Source: Arthrobacter koreensis (GTDB taxonomy: Bacteria > Actinomycetota > Actinomycetes > Actinomycetales > Micrococcaceae). Taken from it: a stretch of 64,000 bases of DNA. Below, one piece after another: positions 54,907 to 63,468 of the stretch. The notes under the pieces were generated by a model. The model did not search any database, was not told the origin of the DNA, and saw nothing but the letters and a program-made list of their open reading frames with translations. The stretch lies in assembly GCF_009193255.1 (NCBI RefSeq), contig NZ_WACG01000006.1:124001-188000 (forward strand). The letters run 5' to 3'. The position numbers and the translations under genes were made by a program. Position 1 is the first letter of the stretch. The number at the start of each line of letters is the position of its first letter.

Positions 54907-55734
54907 ATGTCTTCAACAACACATCCTCCCGTCACGCTCACGATCGCCGGCTCCGAAGCCACCGGCGGCGCGGGCGCCCAGGCCGACCTCAAGACCTTCC
55001 AGGAACTGGGAACCTACGGCATCACGGCCCTGACCTGCATCGTTTCCTTCGATCCGAAGGACAACTGGAACCACCGCTTTGTTCCGGTTGACCCGCAGGT
55101 CATTGCGGACCAGCTGGAAGCCATCCAGACGGCCTATGACCTGGGCACCGTGAAGATCGGCATGCTGGGCACCCCGGCCACCATCGACACCGTGGCCAAG
55201 GCACTGCAGAGCCAGGACTGGACGAACATCGTGCTGGACCCGGTGCTGATCTGCAAGGGCCAGGAACCCGGGGCCGCCCTGGACACCGACCAGGCGCTGA
55301 AGGCACAGATCCTTCCGCTGGCCACCTTTGTCACCCCGAACCACTTCGAATCCATGTCCCTTGCCGGCATGGATGCGATCGAGTCCGTGGAAGACCTGAA
55401 GGAAGCAGCCAGGCGCATCCACGAAGCCTCCGGGGCGGTAGTGCTCGCCAAGGGCGGCGTGCGGCTGGAAGGCGAGGACGCCGTCGACGTTTTCTACGAC
55501 GGCGAAACCATGGAAGTCCTCCGCGCCCCGAAGGTGGGCGACGTAGCCGTCAGCGGTGCCGGCTGCACCCTGGCCGCTGCCATCACCGCCGAACTGGCCA
55601 AGGGCGCGAGCCCGCTCGAGGCTGCCCGCACGGCCAAGGCCTTCGTCACCGAAGGCATCCGTAACCGGGTTTCCTCCAACACCCCGTTCGACGCCCTGTG
55701 GCAGGGCGGCGCGGCCAGCGGCCCGGCCCTCTAG
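54907..55734 (+). CDS. pdxK: Pyridoxine/pyridoxal kinase of the ThiD-like (Bacillus PdxK) type
   Basis: 275 residues, ribokinase-like fold. LTIAGSEATGGAGAQADLKT (residues ~10-29) is the substrate site of ThiD-type kinases, and VAVSGAGCTLAAAI near 215 has GAGC in place of the GxGD anion-hole motif, as in Bacillus-type PdxK. VLAKGGVRLEGEDAVDVFYD and TPNHFESMSLAG match too. It phosphorylates vitamin B6 forms; ThiD activity on HMP is a possible alternative. ATG 54907 with GGAG six bases upstream. A strong terminator follows. Confidence 0.82.
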   Translation: MSSTTHPPVTLTIAGSEATGGAGAQADLKTFQELGTYGITALTCIVSFDPKDNWNHRFVPVDPQVIADQLEAIQTAYDLGTVKIGMLGTPATIDTVAKALQSQDWTNIVLDPVLICKGQEPGAALDTDQALKAQILPLATFVTPNHFESMSLAGMDAIESVEDLKEAARRIHEASGAVVLAKGGVRLEGEDAVDVFYDGETMEVLRAPKVGDVAVSGAGCTLAAAITAELAKGASPLEAARTAKAFVTEGIRNRVSSNTPFDALWQGGAASGPAL

Positions 55735-55755
55735 GGCGCAGTTCGATCCTCAGCA

Positions 55756-55796
55756 GCGGGCGGCAGCATCAATTTGGTGCTGCCGCCCGCTTTTGC
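55756..55796 (+). terminator. Terminator after pdxK
   Basis: GCGGGCGGCAGCA (55756-55768) pairs exactly with TGCTGCCGCCCGC (55778-55790), followed by TTTT. It begins 21 bases past the stop. Confidence 0.9.
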
Positions 55797-56332
55797 TGCT
55801 CCGGCAACGATTTTCGGCCCTGATAACAATTAGGTCACCAAAAATGGGAAAATTCTGTTTTCCCCATACAATGCTGGATCGCGTTCAGGACAGAAATCGG
55901 ATCTCTACCGCCTGCCCAAATCTGTTTACACACGATCGCACTGAGGCCTTTAGATTCCCTGCCATGTGCTGAGAAACCGGCGGACTCCTCCCCCACATTG
56001 TGGCCGCGAGTCGGAGCGGCTGTGGTCATGCCGCAGCAAGTCCCCGGACATCCCCAGAAATCACCGGATTGGACCCGCAGAATGTGGCCTATTACCAGAA
56101 TAATCGTGGGCGTAAAGGGCACGGCGCAAACACCAAAAGAATTAGTCTGCACTGTTGACACGAGCAACTCCAGCAACGAGGGTACAGGAAGCACCGCGGT
56201 GGATTCTGACCGAAATCGCGGAACCCGCCAAGCTTCGTCTTGGCCGATACTCCATGCCAGGTCTAGGTCGGGGGGACGCAAACCACAAGTTTGCAGTTTC
56301 GGACTGCGGCAGCTCTTTCACTAAGGAGAACA
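55797..56332 (+). promoter_or_regulatory. Long promoter/leader region of the subtilase gene
   Basis: A gap of about 540 bp, A/T-rich in its first half. TTTACA (55925-55930), an 18-base spacer and TTTAGA (55949-55954) form a fair promoter, which implies a leader of some 370 bases. Near the gene are small hairpins GCCAAG/CTTGGC, GCAAAC/GTTTGC and GCAGT/ACTGC, the last ending about 20 bases before AAGGAG. I see no match to a known riboswitch. Confidence 0.45.
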
Positions 56333-59300
56333 ATGAACAGTCCAAACCACCGGAGATCGACGAGGGCGGTGCTGGCCTCCATTGCAGGCGTCGCTCTGGT
56401 CTCCAGCATGTGGACCCCGGCTTCGGCCGTCGAGGGGAACACCCAGGATAATCCGAGCGCCCAGGGACTGACCCAGGTGACGCCGGATCTCAAAGTCTCA
56501 TCCGACCTAAAGGACAAGCAGGGACCGGTCTCGGTCTTCGTTCAGTTCACCGGCAAGGGAGCCTTCGAACAGACGCAGCCACGCGAGGTACGTGAAGGCC
56601 TGGCCGCTCCGCTAAATAAGGCACCGCAGGTACAACAGATTCGTTCGACTATTGAGGCCCAGGCAGAAGAAGTTGCCGCCGAGGCTTCGTCGAACATTAT
56701 TTATACGACCACCAACACTGTCCCTGGTGTCGCCATCAACGGGGACGCAGAGGCTATCCGGGCACTCGCTGCACGCGGGGACGTAGCCAAGATTACTGGC
56801 ATCGTTCCCAAGACTTACGACAATAAGGGTGGGGACATCGACGTCCGCGCCCTAGACTCATGGGTTCAGCGGGACCAGACCGGTGAGGGCGTAACTATCG
56901 CCGTCCTCGACACGGGCCTTGGCTACACCCACTCCAACTTTGGCGGCCCCGGCACCCTAGAGGCCTTCGCCGAAGCTCAGGCAATGGACGAGATGCCTGC
57001 GCCTGATTCGGGCCTATGGGATCCCGAGAAGTTTGCCGGCGGCTGGGACCTTGTGGGCGACGATTACAACGCCGATCCCTCGGTTCCGGAGCTGTACAGC
57101 CCCATCCCCAAGCCTGACGCCAACCCGCTGGACTGCCAGAGCCACGGCTCGCACGTCGCCGGCACGGCTGCCGGCTACGGAACTAACGCAGACGGCACTA
57201 CCTTCAACGGGGAGTATGGCTCCTTGACAGCGGAAGATGTCAACAGGATGGGCATCGGCCCGGGCACCGCCCCAGAAGCCAAGATCGTGGCCCTGCGAGT
57301 CTTCGGCTGCGGAGGTTCCTCCGAGGTTGTTGGCCAGGCCCTCGACTACGTCCTGGACCCCAATGGCGACGGCGATTTCTCCGACCGCGCGCAGGTAGTG
57401 AACATGTCTCTGGGCTCGGACTTCCCCGCCTATGACGATCCGGAAAACGACATCGTCAACGCGCTCACGGCGCAGGGCATCCTCTCAGTTGTGTCCTCGG
57501 GTAACGACGGCGACATCTACGACATTGGCGGCTCACCCGGCAGTGCCGAGACGGCACTGACTGTCGCCAACAGCGTCGGTTCGCAGACCACCCTCGATGC
57601 CGGTGAAATCCTGGCGCCGGAGCCCGGTGTTGCGGCCGGCCAGTACACCGCCAGCTTCAACTACGCTGCAGCCGCGCCTGAAGCACTCACCGGAACCGTC
57701 GTGATGGGGCCGGAAGGCGACAACGCTGACGGATGCGCTGCCATGGAGCCCGCCGGAGACGACGCGGGCAAATGGGTCTGGCTCTCCTGGGATGAGAACG
57801 CAGCCACCCGCGAGTGTGGTTCCGGCGCCCGCTGGAACAACGCTGCAGCTGCGGGCTACAGCGGTGTGGTCATCGACTCGACCCTGAATGCTTTCGAGGC
57901 TGGCATTGCCGGCAACGCCGCAATCCCCGGTATGCAGTTCACCGCGGACACATCCGAGGACCTGCGGGCGGCCGCCGAGGCCGGAACCCTGCAGATCCGC
58001 CTGGCACCTGAACTGGTGGGTAGCGTCACCGGCCCGTCCGAGGCACTGGACACCCTGAACGCCAGCTCCTCGCGCGGAGTTCACGGTTCCAACGGCGTCA
58101 TCAAGCCCGACGTCGCGGCTCCAGGCACACAGATCAAGTCCGCACAGGTAGGCACAGGCACCGGCGCATCGATCAAGAGCGGAACCTCTATGGCTGCCCC
58201 GAACGTTGCCGGCATCGCAGCCCTCGTGGTCGCGCAGACCGACTACAACCCGTATGAGGTCAAGTCGATCATCATGAACACTGCCACGCATGATCTGCTG
58301 ACCGGTGACGGGGTGGCCTACGCTCCCAACCGTGTCGGTTCCGGCCGTGTTGATGCACTGGATGCGCTGAACACCAAGGTCTTTGCCTACGCAACTGATC
58401 AGCCGGGCCTAACCTCGGTCAACTTCGGTGTCCTGGAAATCAGCGGGACAACCGAACTTACCCGCTCGGTAACAATCGAGAACAAGGGTGATTCTCCGAA
58501 GACCTACACGGCCGAATACCTCGAAGCCACCAGGGTCCCCGGAGTTTCAATCACCGTTGATGGAGGCCCAATAACGGTTCCCGCCAACGGCAAGGCAACG
58601 GTTAACGTGACCCTTCGCGTTGAGGACCCCGCTGCCCTGGCCAAGACCATCGATCCGGCTGCTGAGAAGCTGCAGCTGGATGTTGCCCGTCAGTACATTG
58701 CAGAGGCCTCCGGCCGCCTGCAGCTGACGAGCGATGACTCCGTGCTTCGAGTACCGGTCTACTCCGCGCCAAAGCCGGTCTCCGATATTAAGGCAGATCC
58801 GAAGACCACCTTCACCAACGCCTCCGAGCTGGGCGCCGTAACAACGCTCCGTGGACGCGCACTAAACCAGGGAGAGGGAAGCGAAGCCTACGTTTCGCTG
58901 ACCACCCCGCTGGTTTTGGGCGCAGAAAGCCCGCGCCGCGAAGGCCTGGCATTGGACTCCCTGTACTCCTTGGACCTGCGTACGGTTGGCGCATCCTCAA
59001 GTGCACCGGCCCTGGCAGCAGCTGGAGAGAACCCGGAAGACGGCTACCTGACCATCGGTCTCAGCACCTGGCAGAACTGGGCAACGCTGAACAGCAACAG
59101 TCAGGTCCGGGTTGATCTGGACCTCAACGGAGACGGCGAGCCCGAGATGGCCGCCCTCACCACCCGGGCGGACGGCCTGGATCAGACAGTTTTCCAGCTG
59201 GTCGTGATCGAGAACGGTGAGATCGTTGGCGCCCTCGAAGGGCTGGGCCTGGCCAACGGCACATTCGGTGACGTGGATACCAACGCCTTCGACACCAACG

Positions 59301-60223
59301 TCGTAACGCTGCCGATCCCGCTCGCAGCTCTGGGACTGGACCTGAACGCCCCGGCGCCCATCCAGTACCGGGTCTCCACCCGTAACCTCCTGAACGTTGA
59401 CGAGTCAGGCACCATGGTTCCCGTGGACGCCACTGACTGGATCGGCTTCGACGCCGCCCAGCCGGCCATGTGGTTCGCCGGCGCACCGGGCACCGAAGGT
59501 GCTGGCACTTTCGTGGCCGCTGACCAGGCAACTCTGGGCGTGAACCGCCAGGAAGGCGTCAACGGCGGCAAGGCACTGTTCCTGCACCACCACAACGCCG
59601 ACGGCGTCAAGGACCAGGTGACTACGGTTGAGGTGGGCTCACTGCGCTTCCCCGATGCCACAGGAACCAAGTTCGAGACCGAAATCAACTGGATGGCTGA
59701 CCGCGGCCTGACCACGGGCTACCCGGACGGCACCTACCGCCCGTACGGCTCGATCAACCGTGATGCCATGGCGGCGTTCCTCTACCGCCTGGCCGGATCG
59801 CCGTCGTACAACGCGCCGGTGACCAGCCCGTTCTCGGACGTCGCTACGGACAACCAGTTCTACAAGGAAATCTCTTGGCTGGCGGAGACCGGTATTTCCA
59901 CTGGTTACCCTGACGGCACCTTCCGGCCGGTGACACCGGTCAAGCGTGACGCCATGGCTGCGTTCATGCATCGGTTCGCCGGCGAACAGTGCTCTGTTGA
60001 CGGTGCCAGCGGATACGTTTCACCGGAAGCCGCTTCCTTCAACGATGTGGCCATCACCAACGAGTTCCACAAGGAAATCTCGTGGATGAAGGAATCAGGC
60101 GTTTCCACCGGCTGGCCCGACAGCACGTTCCGGCCGCTGGAGAACGTCTCCCGTGAGGCCATGGCGGCCTTCATCAACCGCCTGGACACCTACACCACGG
60201 ACAACGGCGGAAACTGCAAGTAA
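56333..60223 (+). CDS. Secreted S8 subtilisin-like protease with PA insert and three SLH domains
   Basis: 1296 residues. A signal peptide (ending near ASA-VE, residue 33) precedes an inhibitor-like prodomain. The S8 triad is Asp in IAVLDTGLGYTHS near 193, His in CQSHGSHVAGTAAG near 273 and Ser in KSGTSMAAPNVAGIAALV near 619, with a PA-like insert (~420-570). A fibronectin-like region follows. Residues ~1110-1290 carry three SLH repeats (INWMADRGLTTGYPDGTYRP, ISWLAETGISTGYPDGTFRP, ISWMKESGVSTGWPDSTFRP), for non-covalent cell-wall attachment. ATG 56333 has AAGGAG four bases upstream. It digests extracellular protein at the cell surface. Confidence 0.93.
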   Translation: MNSPNHRRSTRAVLASIAGVALVSSMWTPASAVEGNTQDNPSAQGLTQVTPDLKVSSDLKDKQGPVSVFVQFTGKGAFEQTQPREVREGLAAPLNKAPQVQQIRSTIEAQAEEVAAEASSNIIYTTTNTVPGVAINGDAEAIRALAARGDVAKITGIVPKTYDNKGGDIDVRALDSWVQRDQTGEGVTIAVLDTGLGYTHSNFGGPGTLEAFAEAQAMDEMPAPDSGLWDPEKFAGGWDLVGDDYNADPSVPELYSPIPKPDANPLDCQSHGSHVAGTAAGYGTNADGTTFNGEYGSLTAEDVNRMGIGPGTAPEAKIVALRVFGCGGSSEVVGQALDYVLDPNGDGDFSDRAQVVNMSLGSDFPAYDDPENDIVNALTAQGILSVVSSGNDGDIYDIGGSPGSAETALTVANSVGSQTTLDAGEILAPEPGVAAGQYTASFNYAAAAPEALTGTVVMGPEGDNADGCAAMEPAGDDAGKWVWLSWDENAATRECGSGARWNNAAAAGYSGVVIDSTLNAFEAGIAGNAAIPGMQFTADTSEDLRAAAEAGTLQIRLAPELVGSVTGPSEALDTLNASSSRGVHGSNGVIKPDVAAPGTQIKSAQVGTGTGASIKSGTSMAAPNVAGIAALVVAQTDYNPYEVKSIIMNTATHDLLTGDGVAYAPNRVGSGRVDALDALNTKVFAYATDQPGLTSVNFGVLEISGTTELTRSVTIENKGDSPKTYTAEYLEATRVPGVSITVDGGPITVPANGKATVNVTLRVEDPAALAKTIDPAAEKLQLDVARQYIAEASGRLQLTSDDSVLRVPVYSAPKPVSDIKADPKTTFTNASELGAVTTLRGRALNQGEGSEAYVSLTTPLVLGAESPRREGLALDSLYSLDLRTVGASSSAPALAAAGENPEDGYLTIGLSTWQNWATLNSNSQVRVDLDLNGDGEPEMAALTTRADGLDQTVFQLVVIENGEIVGALEGLGLANGTFGDVDTNAFDTNVVTLPIPLAALGLDLNAPAPIQYRVSTRNLLNVDESGTMVPVDATDWIGFDAAQPAMWFAGAPGTEGAGTFVAADQATLGVNRQEGVNGGKALFLHHHNADGVKDQVTTVEVGSLRFPDATGTKFETEINWMADRGLTTGYPDGTYRPYGSINRDAMAAFLYRLAGSPSYNAPVTSPFSDVATDNQFYKEISWLAETGISTGYPDGTFRPVTPVKRDAMAAFMHRFAGEQCSVDGASGYVSPEAASFNDVAITNEFHKEISWMKESGVSTGWPDSTFRPLENVSREAMAAFINRLDTYTTDNGGNCK

Positions 60224-60250
60224 CACCTGCAGGCAGTAAGCAGCCAAAAC

Positions 60251-60288
60251 AGCGGGCCCGGGAGATTCTCCCGGGCCCGCTCCTGTTA
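60251..60288. terminator. Terminator after the subtilase
   Basis: AGCGGGCCCGGGA (60251-60263) pairs exactly with TCCCGGGCCCGCT (60269-60281) around a 5-base loop, 27 bases past the stop; it lies between converging genes. The T-run is weak. Confidence 0.7.
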
Positions 60289-60301
60289 CATGGCCAGTGC
60301 G

Positions 60302-60943
60302 CTAGACCCAGGCAACGGCGCGTACCGGCGCTCCGTCCGCTGCGGCGAGATGTAGGGGAAAGAACCCCACCCGGCAGCGGGAAGGCAGCGCAGCCGCACC
60401 ACGGACGTTCTCGACGATCAGCCCGTCGGAGCCAAGGACAAGCTCATGGACCGGCAGGCTGAACTCCTGCCCGGGCTGAAGTGTCCGGTCCGGGTTCAGG
60501 GTGTCAACCGCCAGCACCCGCATGCCCCGGCTCCACAGCTCTTCCGCCGCAGCCGGGGATAGAACGGGGTGCGACAGGTACTCCCCCGTGCCAAAGAGGC
60601 GGTCCCATCCGGTGGCCAGCAGGACTATCCGCGGCACTGTTCCAGTAACCTGGCCGGCCAGGTGGTGCCAGGCGATCTCCGCATCCGTTTCCAGGTGCGG
60701 AAGGTGCAGCACCAGGGCTTCGCCCGTCAGTTCCTCCAGCCCAACCTCGGAGGTGGTGCGGCCGCCTTCAATGCTGTGGCAGGGCGCATCGACATGGGTT
60801 CCGGTGTGGCTGCCAAGATGCAGGCGCGCCACCTGTGCTCCGTCCGCGCTGATGCTCAATGCACCGGTGATCTCCACCTCCGGGTCACCGGGGAAGACCT
60901 GCATTCCGGAGGAAACCATGTGGGTCAGGTCGACGATGGCCAA
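60302..60943 (-). CDS. Cyclase/kynurenine formamidase-like metal hydrolase
   Basis: 213 residues of the cyclase family (PF04199). The metal-binding motif HTGTHVDAPCH, near residue 60, fits HxGTHxDxPxH, as in kynurenine formamidase and isatin hydrolase; VLLATGWDRLFGT and LAVDTLNPDRTL are matching later blocks. It hydrolyses an amide or lactam in the cytoplasm with Mn2+ or Zn2+. TTG 60943 is the first in-frame start that places LAIVDLTHMVSSGM at the family's N-terminus; it lies eight bases after the permease stop, so the two are one operon. A longer N-terminus would overlap the permease gene. Confidence 0.8.
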   Translation of the reverse strand: MAIVDLTHMVSSGMQVFPGDPEVEITGALSISADGAQVARLHLGSHTGTHVDAPCHSIEGGRTTSEVGLEELTGEALVLHLPHLETDAEIAWHHLAGQVTGTVPRIVLLATGWDRLFGTGEYLSHPVLSPAAAEELWSRGMRVLAVDTLNPDRTLQPGQEFSLPVHELVLGSDGLIVENVRGAAALPSRCRVGFFPLHLAAADGAPVRAVAWV

Positions 60944-60950
60944 TTCGGGC

Positions 60951-62351
60951 CTATTCCGCGGCTGCCGGGGCACGGTACGGCAGTCCGTCCCCCTCGGCGG
61001 GCTGCAGCCCCGGACCGGCTGCGGTGCGCGCACGTTTCCTGGCTGACACAGCGAAGTAGAGCACAAAAGTCAGCACGAAGGCCGGGATGGTGGCACCCAC
61101 CGGGCTGGGCCAGATGTAGGTCAGCACGTAGGAAGCGCCGGCCCCCACCACCCACACCGCGATAGCCGCCCAGTTCACGCCGGCGGTGTACCAGTACGCG
61201 CCACCGCTGGGACGAAGAATGTCCCTGCTGTAGCTGCCGCGCCTGATGATGTAGTAGTCCACGATCATGATCGCGAAGACAGGAACAAAGAACGCCCCGA
61301 TCATGACCAGGAATCCGGTGAACTGGTCCAGGAGCGCCATCCAGGTTGATCCGGCAATGGCGATGGCTCCGACGGCAAGCGAAGTTGGCAGGAAACGGGC
61401 CTTCCACCGTACCTGTGCATTCACCACGGAGGTGACCATGCCGTAGACCACCATGGTGTTGGTGGCCATGACGGACATGAAGATCACGATCGCCAGCGGA
61501 GTGCCGAAAGCGCTCACAATCACGGTGGGGTCGAAGGACGCAGCCGCATCCCCGGAGAGAATCACGTAGCCGATCGCCGTCGCGCCCAGGACCATGGCCA
61601 GCGTCGTCGAGATGGTGTAGCCAACGCCGGATCCAATGATTCCGGCACGGCTGGACCTGGCGAGCCGGTTGAAGTCCGCCGAGAGCACTGTCCAGGAAAT
61701 GGCCGTGGCAATGACGATGTCCAGCACCATGAAGTTCGTGTACCCCAGCGACTCATCCACCTCGATCCCGCCGAACTCGGCGGGGCTGAAGGTGGTAAAG
61801 GCGCTGACGAAGACGTAAACCATGATGGCCAGAATGACTACGGCCAGCCACGGCTCCACTTTGGCAATACCGCCGTGGCCCAGAATGGCAAGGAAAACAA
61901 CCAGGGTTTGGCAGAGCACTGCGAAGAGCACCGGGCTGGAGAAGCCGGTGAACTGCTCCACTACATAGTTGACCGTCACGCCGGCCAGCATTGCCTGGAC
62001 CCAGCTCCAGCCCATCAGGATCACTACGTTCGCTGCCACCGGCACCAGGCTTCCCCTGGCACCGAATGCTCCGCGGGTGATGGCCATGGTTGGAAGCCCG
62101 GTGCGCGTCCCAATGTTGCCGATCAAGGTCAGGACGACGGCGCCCAGGAGAGTGCCGAGGATAATCATCCACACCGCGGAACCAAAGCTGACACCGGGAA
62201 CAATCAGGGTGCCCGTGAGCAGGGTCGTCACCACGAAGTTGGCTGCCAGCCAGATCATGCCAATGCGCGGCGCGGACAGGGTGCCGCGCACGGGGCCGGA
62301 GCCTTCGTTGCTCTGCTGCAGGTGCCGGTCAAGGCGGCGGTAGAGGTTCAT
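60951..62351 (-). CDS. NCS1-family nucleobase/hydantoin-type permease
   Basis: 466 residues with 12 helices. MIWLAANFVVTTLLTGTLIVPG, then TMAITRGAFGARGSLVPVAANVVILMGW, is the NCS1 pattern (TM1 with N, TM3 with R-x-F-G-x-R-G). It resembles cytosine/purine permeases; allantoin and hydantoin carriers are alternatives. The downstream cyclase suggests that its substrate is the cyclase's (inference). ATG 62351 has AGGAC four bases upstream. The upstream 158 bp include TATAG-rich, partly palindromic sequence around 62411-62440. Confidence 0.85.
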   Translation of the reverse strand: MNLYRRLDRHLQQSNEGSGPVRGTLSAPRIGMIWLAANFVVTTLLTGTLIVPGVSFGSAVWMIILGTLLGAVVLTLIGNIGTRTGLPTMAITRGAFGARGSLVPVAANVVILMGWSWVQAMLAGVTVNYVVEQFTGFSSPVLFAVLCQTLVVFLAILGHGGIAKVEPWLAVVILAIMVYVFVSAFTTFSPAEFGGIEVDESLGYTNFMVLDIVIATAISWTVLSADFNRLARSSRAGIIGSGVGYTISTTLAMVLGATAIGYVILSGDAAASFDPTVIVSAFGTPLAIVIFMSVMATNTMVVYGMVTSVVNAQVRWKARFLPTSLAVGAIAIAGSTWMALLDQFTGFLVMIGAFFVPVFAIMIVDYYIIRRGSYSRDILRPSGGAYWYTAGVNWAAIAVWVVGAGASYVLTYIWPSPVGATIPAFVLTFVLYFAVSARKRARTAAGPGLQPAEGDGLPYRAPAAAE

Positions 62352-62510
62352 GGGTGTCCTAGGGGTGCGGGGCCGGGCGGGATTCCACCAACAAGGTTCT
62401 TGGTTTCTTATGAGCAACATGTGTTGTCTATAAGTTACATGAGCCCCTGGTGGTGGCCGTCACAATTCCGCCACACTTCCGCGCCTGGTCCTGCAGACCC
62501 GCACGGCAGA

Positions 62511-63398
62511 CTATTTGAGCAGCCGGGACATCCTGCGGTCAGCGAGCAGCTTTCCCCCGGTCTGGCAGGTGGGACAGTACTGCAGGGACGAATCGGCGAA
62601 GGATACTTCCCGTACGGTGTCGCCACAGACGGGGCACGGTTCCCCGGTGCGGGCGTGGACCCGCAGAGCCCGGCGCTTTGAGTCCTTCAGCTCCGCTGCC
62701 GGACGCCCCGCGGCGTTGTCGATGGCGGACTCCAGCACCGCGCGCATCGCCTCGTACAGCCGTTTGGTTTCCTCCGGCTTGAGTTTTGACGCGTTCGCGA
62801 ACGGGGACAGATGCGCCGCGTGAAGGATTTCATCGCTGTAGGCGTTGCCGATCCCCGCTATGACTGACTGGTCCCGCAGCAGGCCCTTGATCTGGCCCCG
62901 GTGGCCGGCGACCAGCTCCGCGAACGTGGGCTCATCGACGTCGAACGCTTCCGGACCCAGCCGGGCAATGCCCGGCACCTCGGCCGGATCCCGGACCAGG
63001 TAGACAGCCAGGGACTTTTTGGTTCCAGCCTCAGTGAGGTCAAAACCGGGTTCGTCCCCACCGGGTTCCGCTGCTGCGAAGCGGACGCGCAGCGCCATGC
63101 GCCCCTTGCCCGGACGCAGTTTGCCGGGCTTCAGCGCATCGGACCAGCGCAGCCAGCCGGCCTTGGCCAGATCCATCACCAGGTGCACTCCCCCGGCCGT
63201 AATGATCAGGTATTTTCCGCGGCGCTGCACTGCCGTCACGGGGCCTTCCTGCAACGCCTCCAGCGGCACCCCAGCCGTTTTCAGCACAGCGAAGGAAAGC
63301 ACTTCGACGTCGGCTACCTGCGCGGGCGAGCCGCCGTCCGGCAGCAGTTTGGTCCGCAGGAAATCGGCGAGTCCCTGCACTTCAGGCATCTCGGGCAT
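62511..63398 (-). CDS. Fpg/Nei-family DNA glycosylase
   Basis: 295 residues. The catalytic N-terminus MPEMPEVQGLADFL (P2, E3), the beta-strand RRGKYLIITAGGVHLVMDL, the H2TH motif LLRDQSVIAGIGNAYSDEILHAA (N and Y kept) and a zinc finger CPVCGDTVRE...YCPTCQTGG are all present. It removes oxidised bases such as 8-oxoguanine or formamidopyrimidines. This is a second Fpg/Nei protein in the window. ATG 63398 is leaderless: TAGGGT on the minus strand at 63405-63410 lies six bases upstream. Confidence 0.92.
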   Translation of the reverse strand: MPEMPEVQGLADFLRTKLLPDGGSPAQVADVEVLSFAVLKTAGVPLEALQEGPVTAVQRRGKYLIITAGGVHLVMDLAKAGWLRWSDALKPGKLRPGKGRMALRVRFAAAEPGGDEPGFDLTEAGTKKSLAVYLVRDPAEVPGIARLGPEAFDVDEPTFAELVAGHRGQIKGLLRDQSVIAGIGNAYSDEILHAAHLSPFANASKLKPEETKRLYEAMRAVLESAIDNAAGRPAAELKDSKRRALRVHARTGEPCPVCGDTVREVSFADSSLQYCPTCQTGGKLLADRRMSRLLK

Positions 63399-63404
63399 GC
63401 CTAC

Positions 63405-63410
63405 ACCCTA
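63405..63410 (-). promoter_or_regulatory. -10 box for leaderless fpg-like gene
   Basis: TAGGGT on the minus strand, six bases before ATG 63398, with no ribosome binding site between. Fits the leaderless pattern seen at other genes in this window. Confidence 0.5.
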
Positions 63411-63468
63411 GACGGTCTGCCAGAATGCAGAACAGACGCCAATTCTCCTGCCCCATGAAAGGCACCAC

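Noticed and set aside
56160-56332. Cyclic-di-AMP (ydaO-type) riboswitch before the subtilase
   Set aside because: A GGGGGGACGC stretch recalls part of that motif, but the other conserved blocks are missing.
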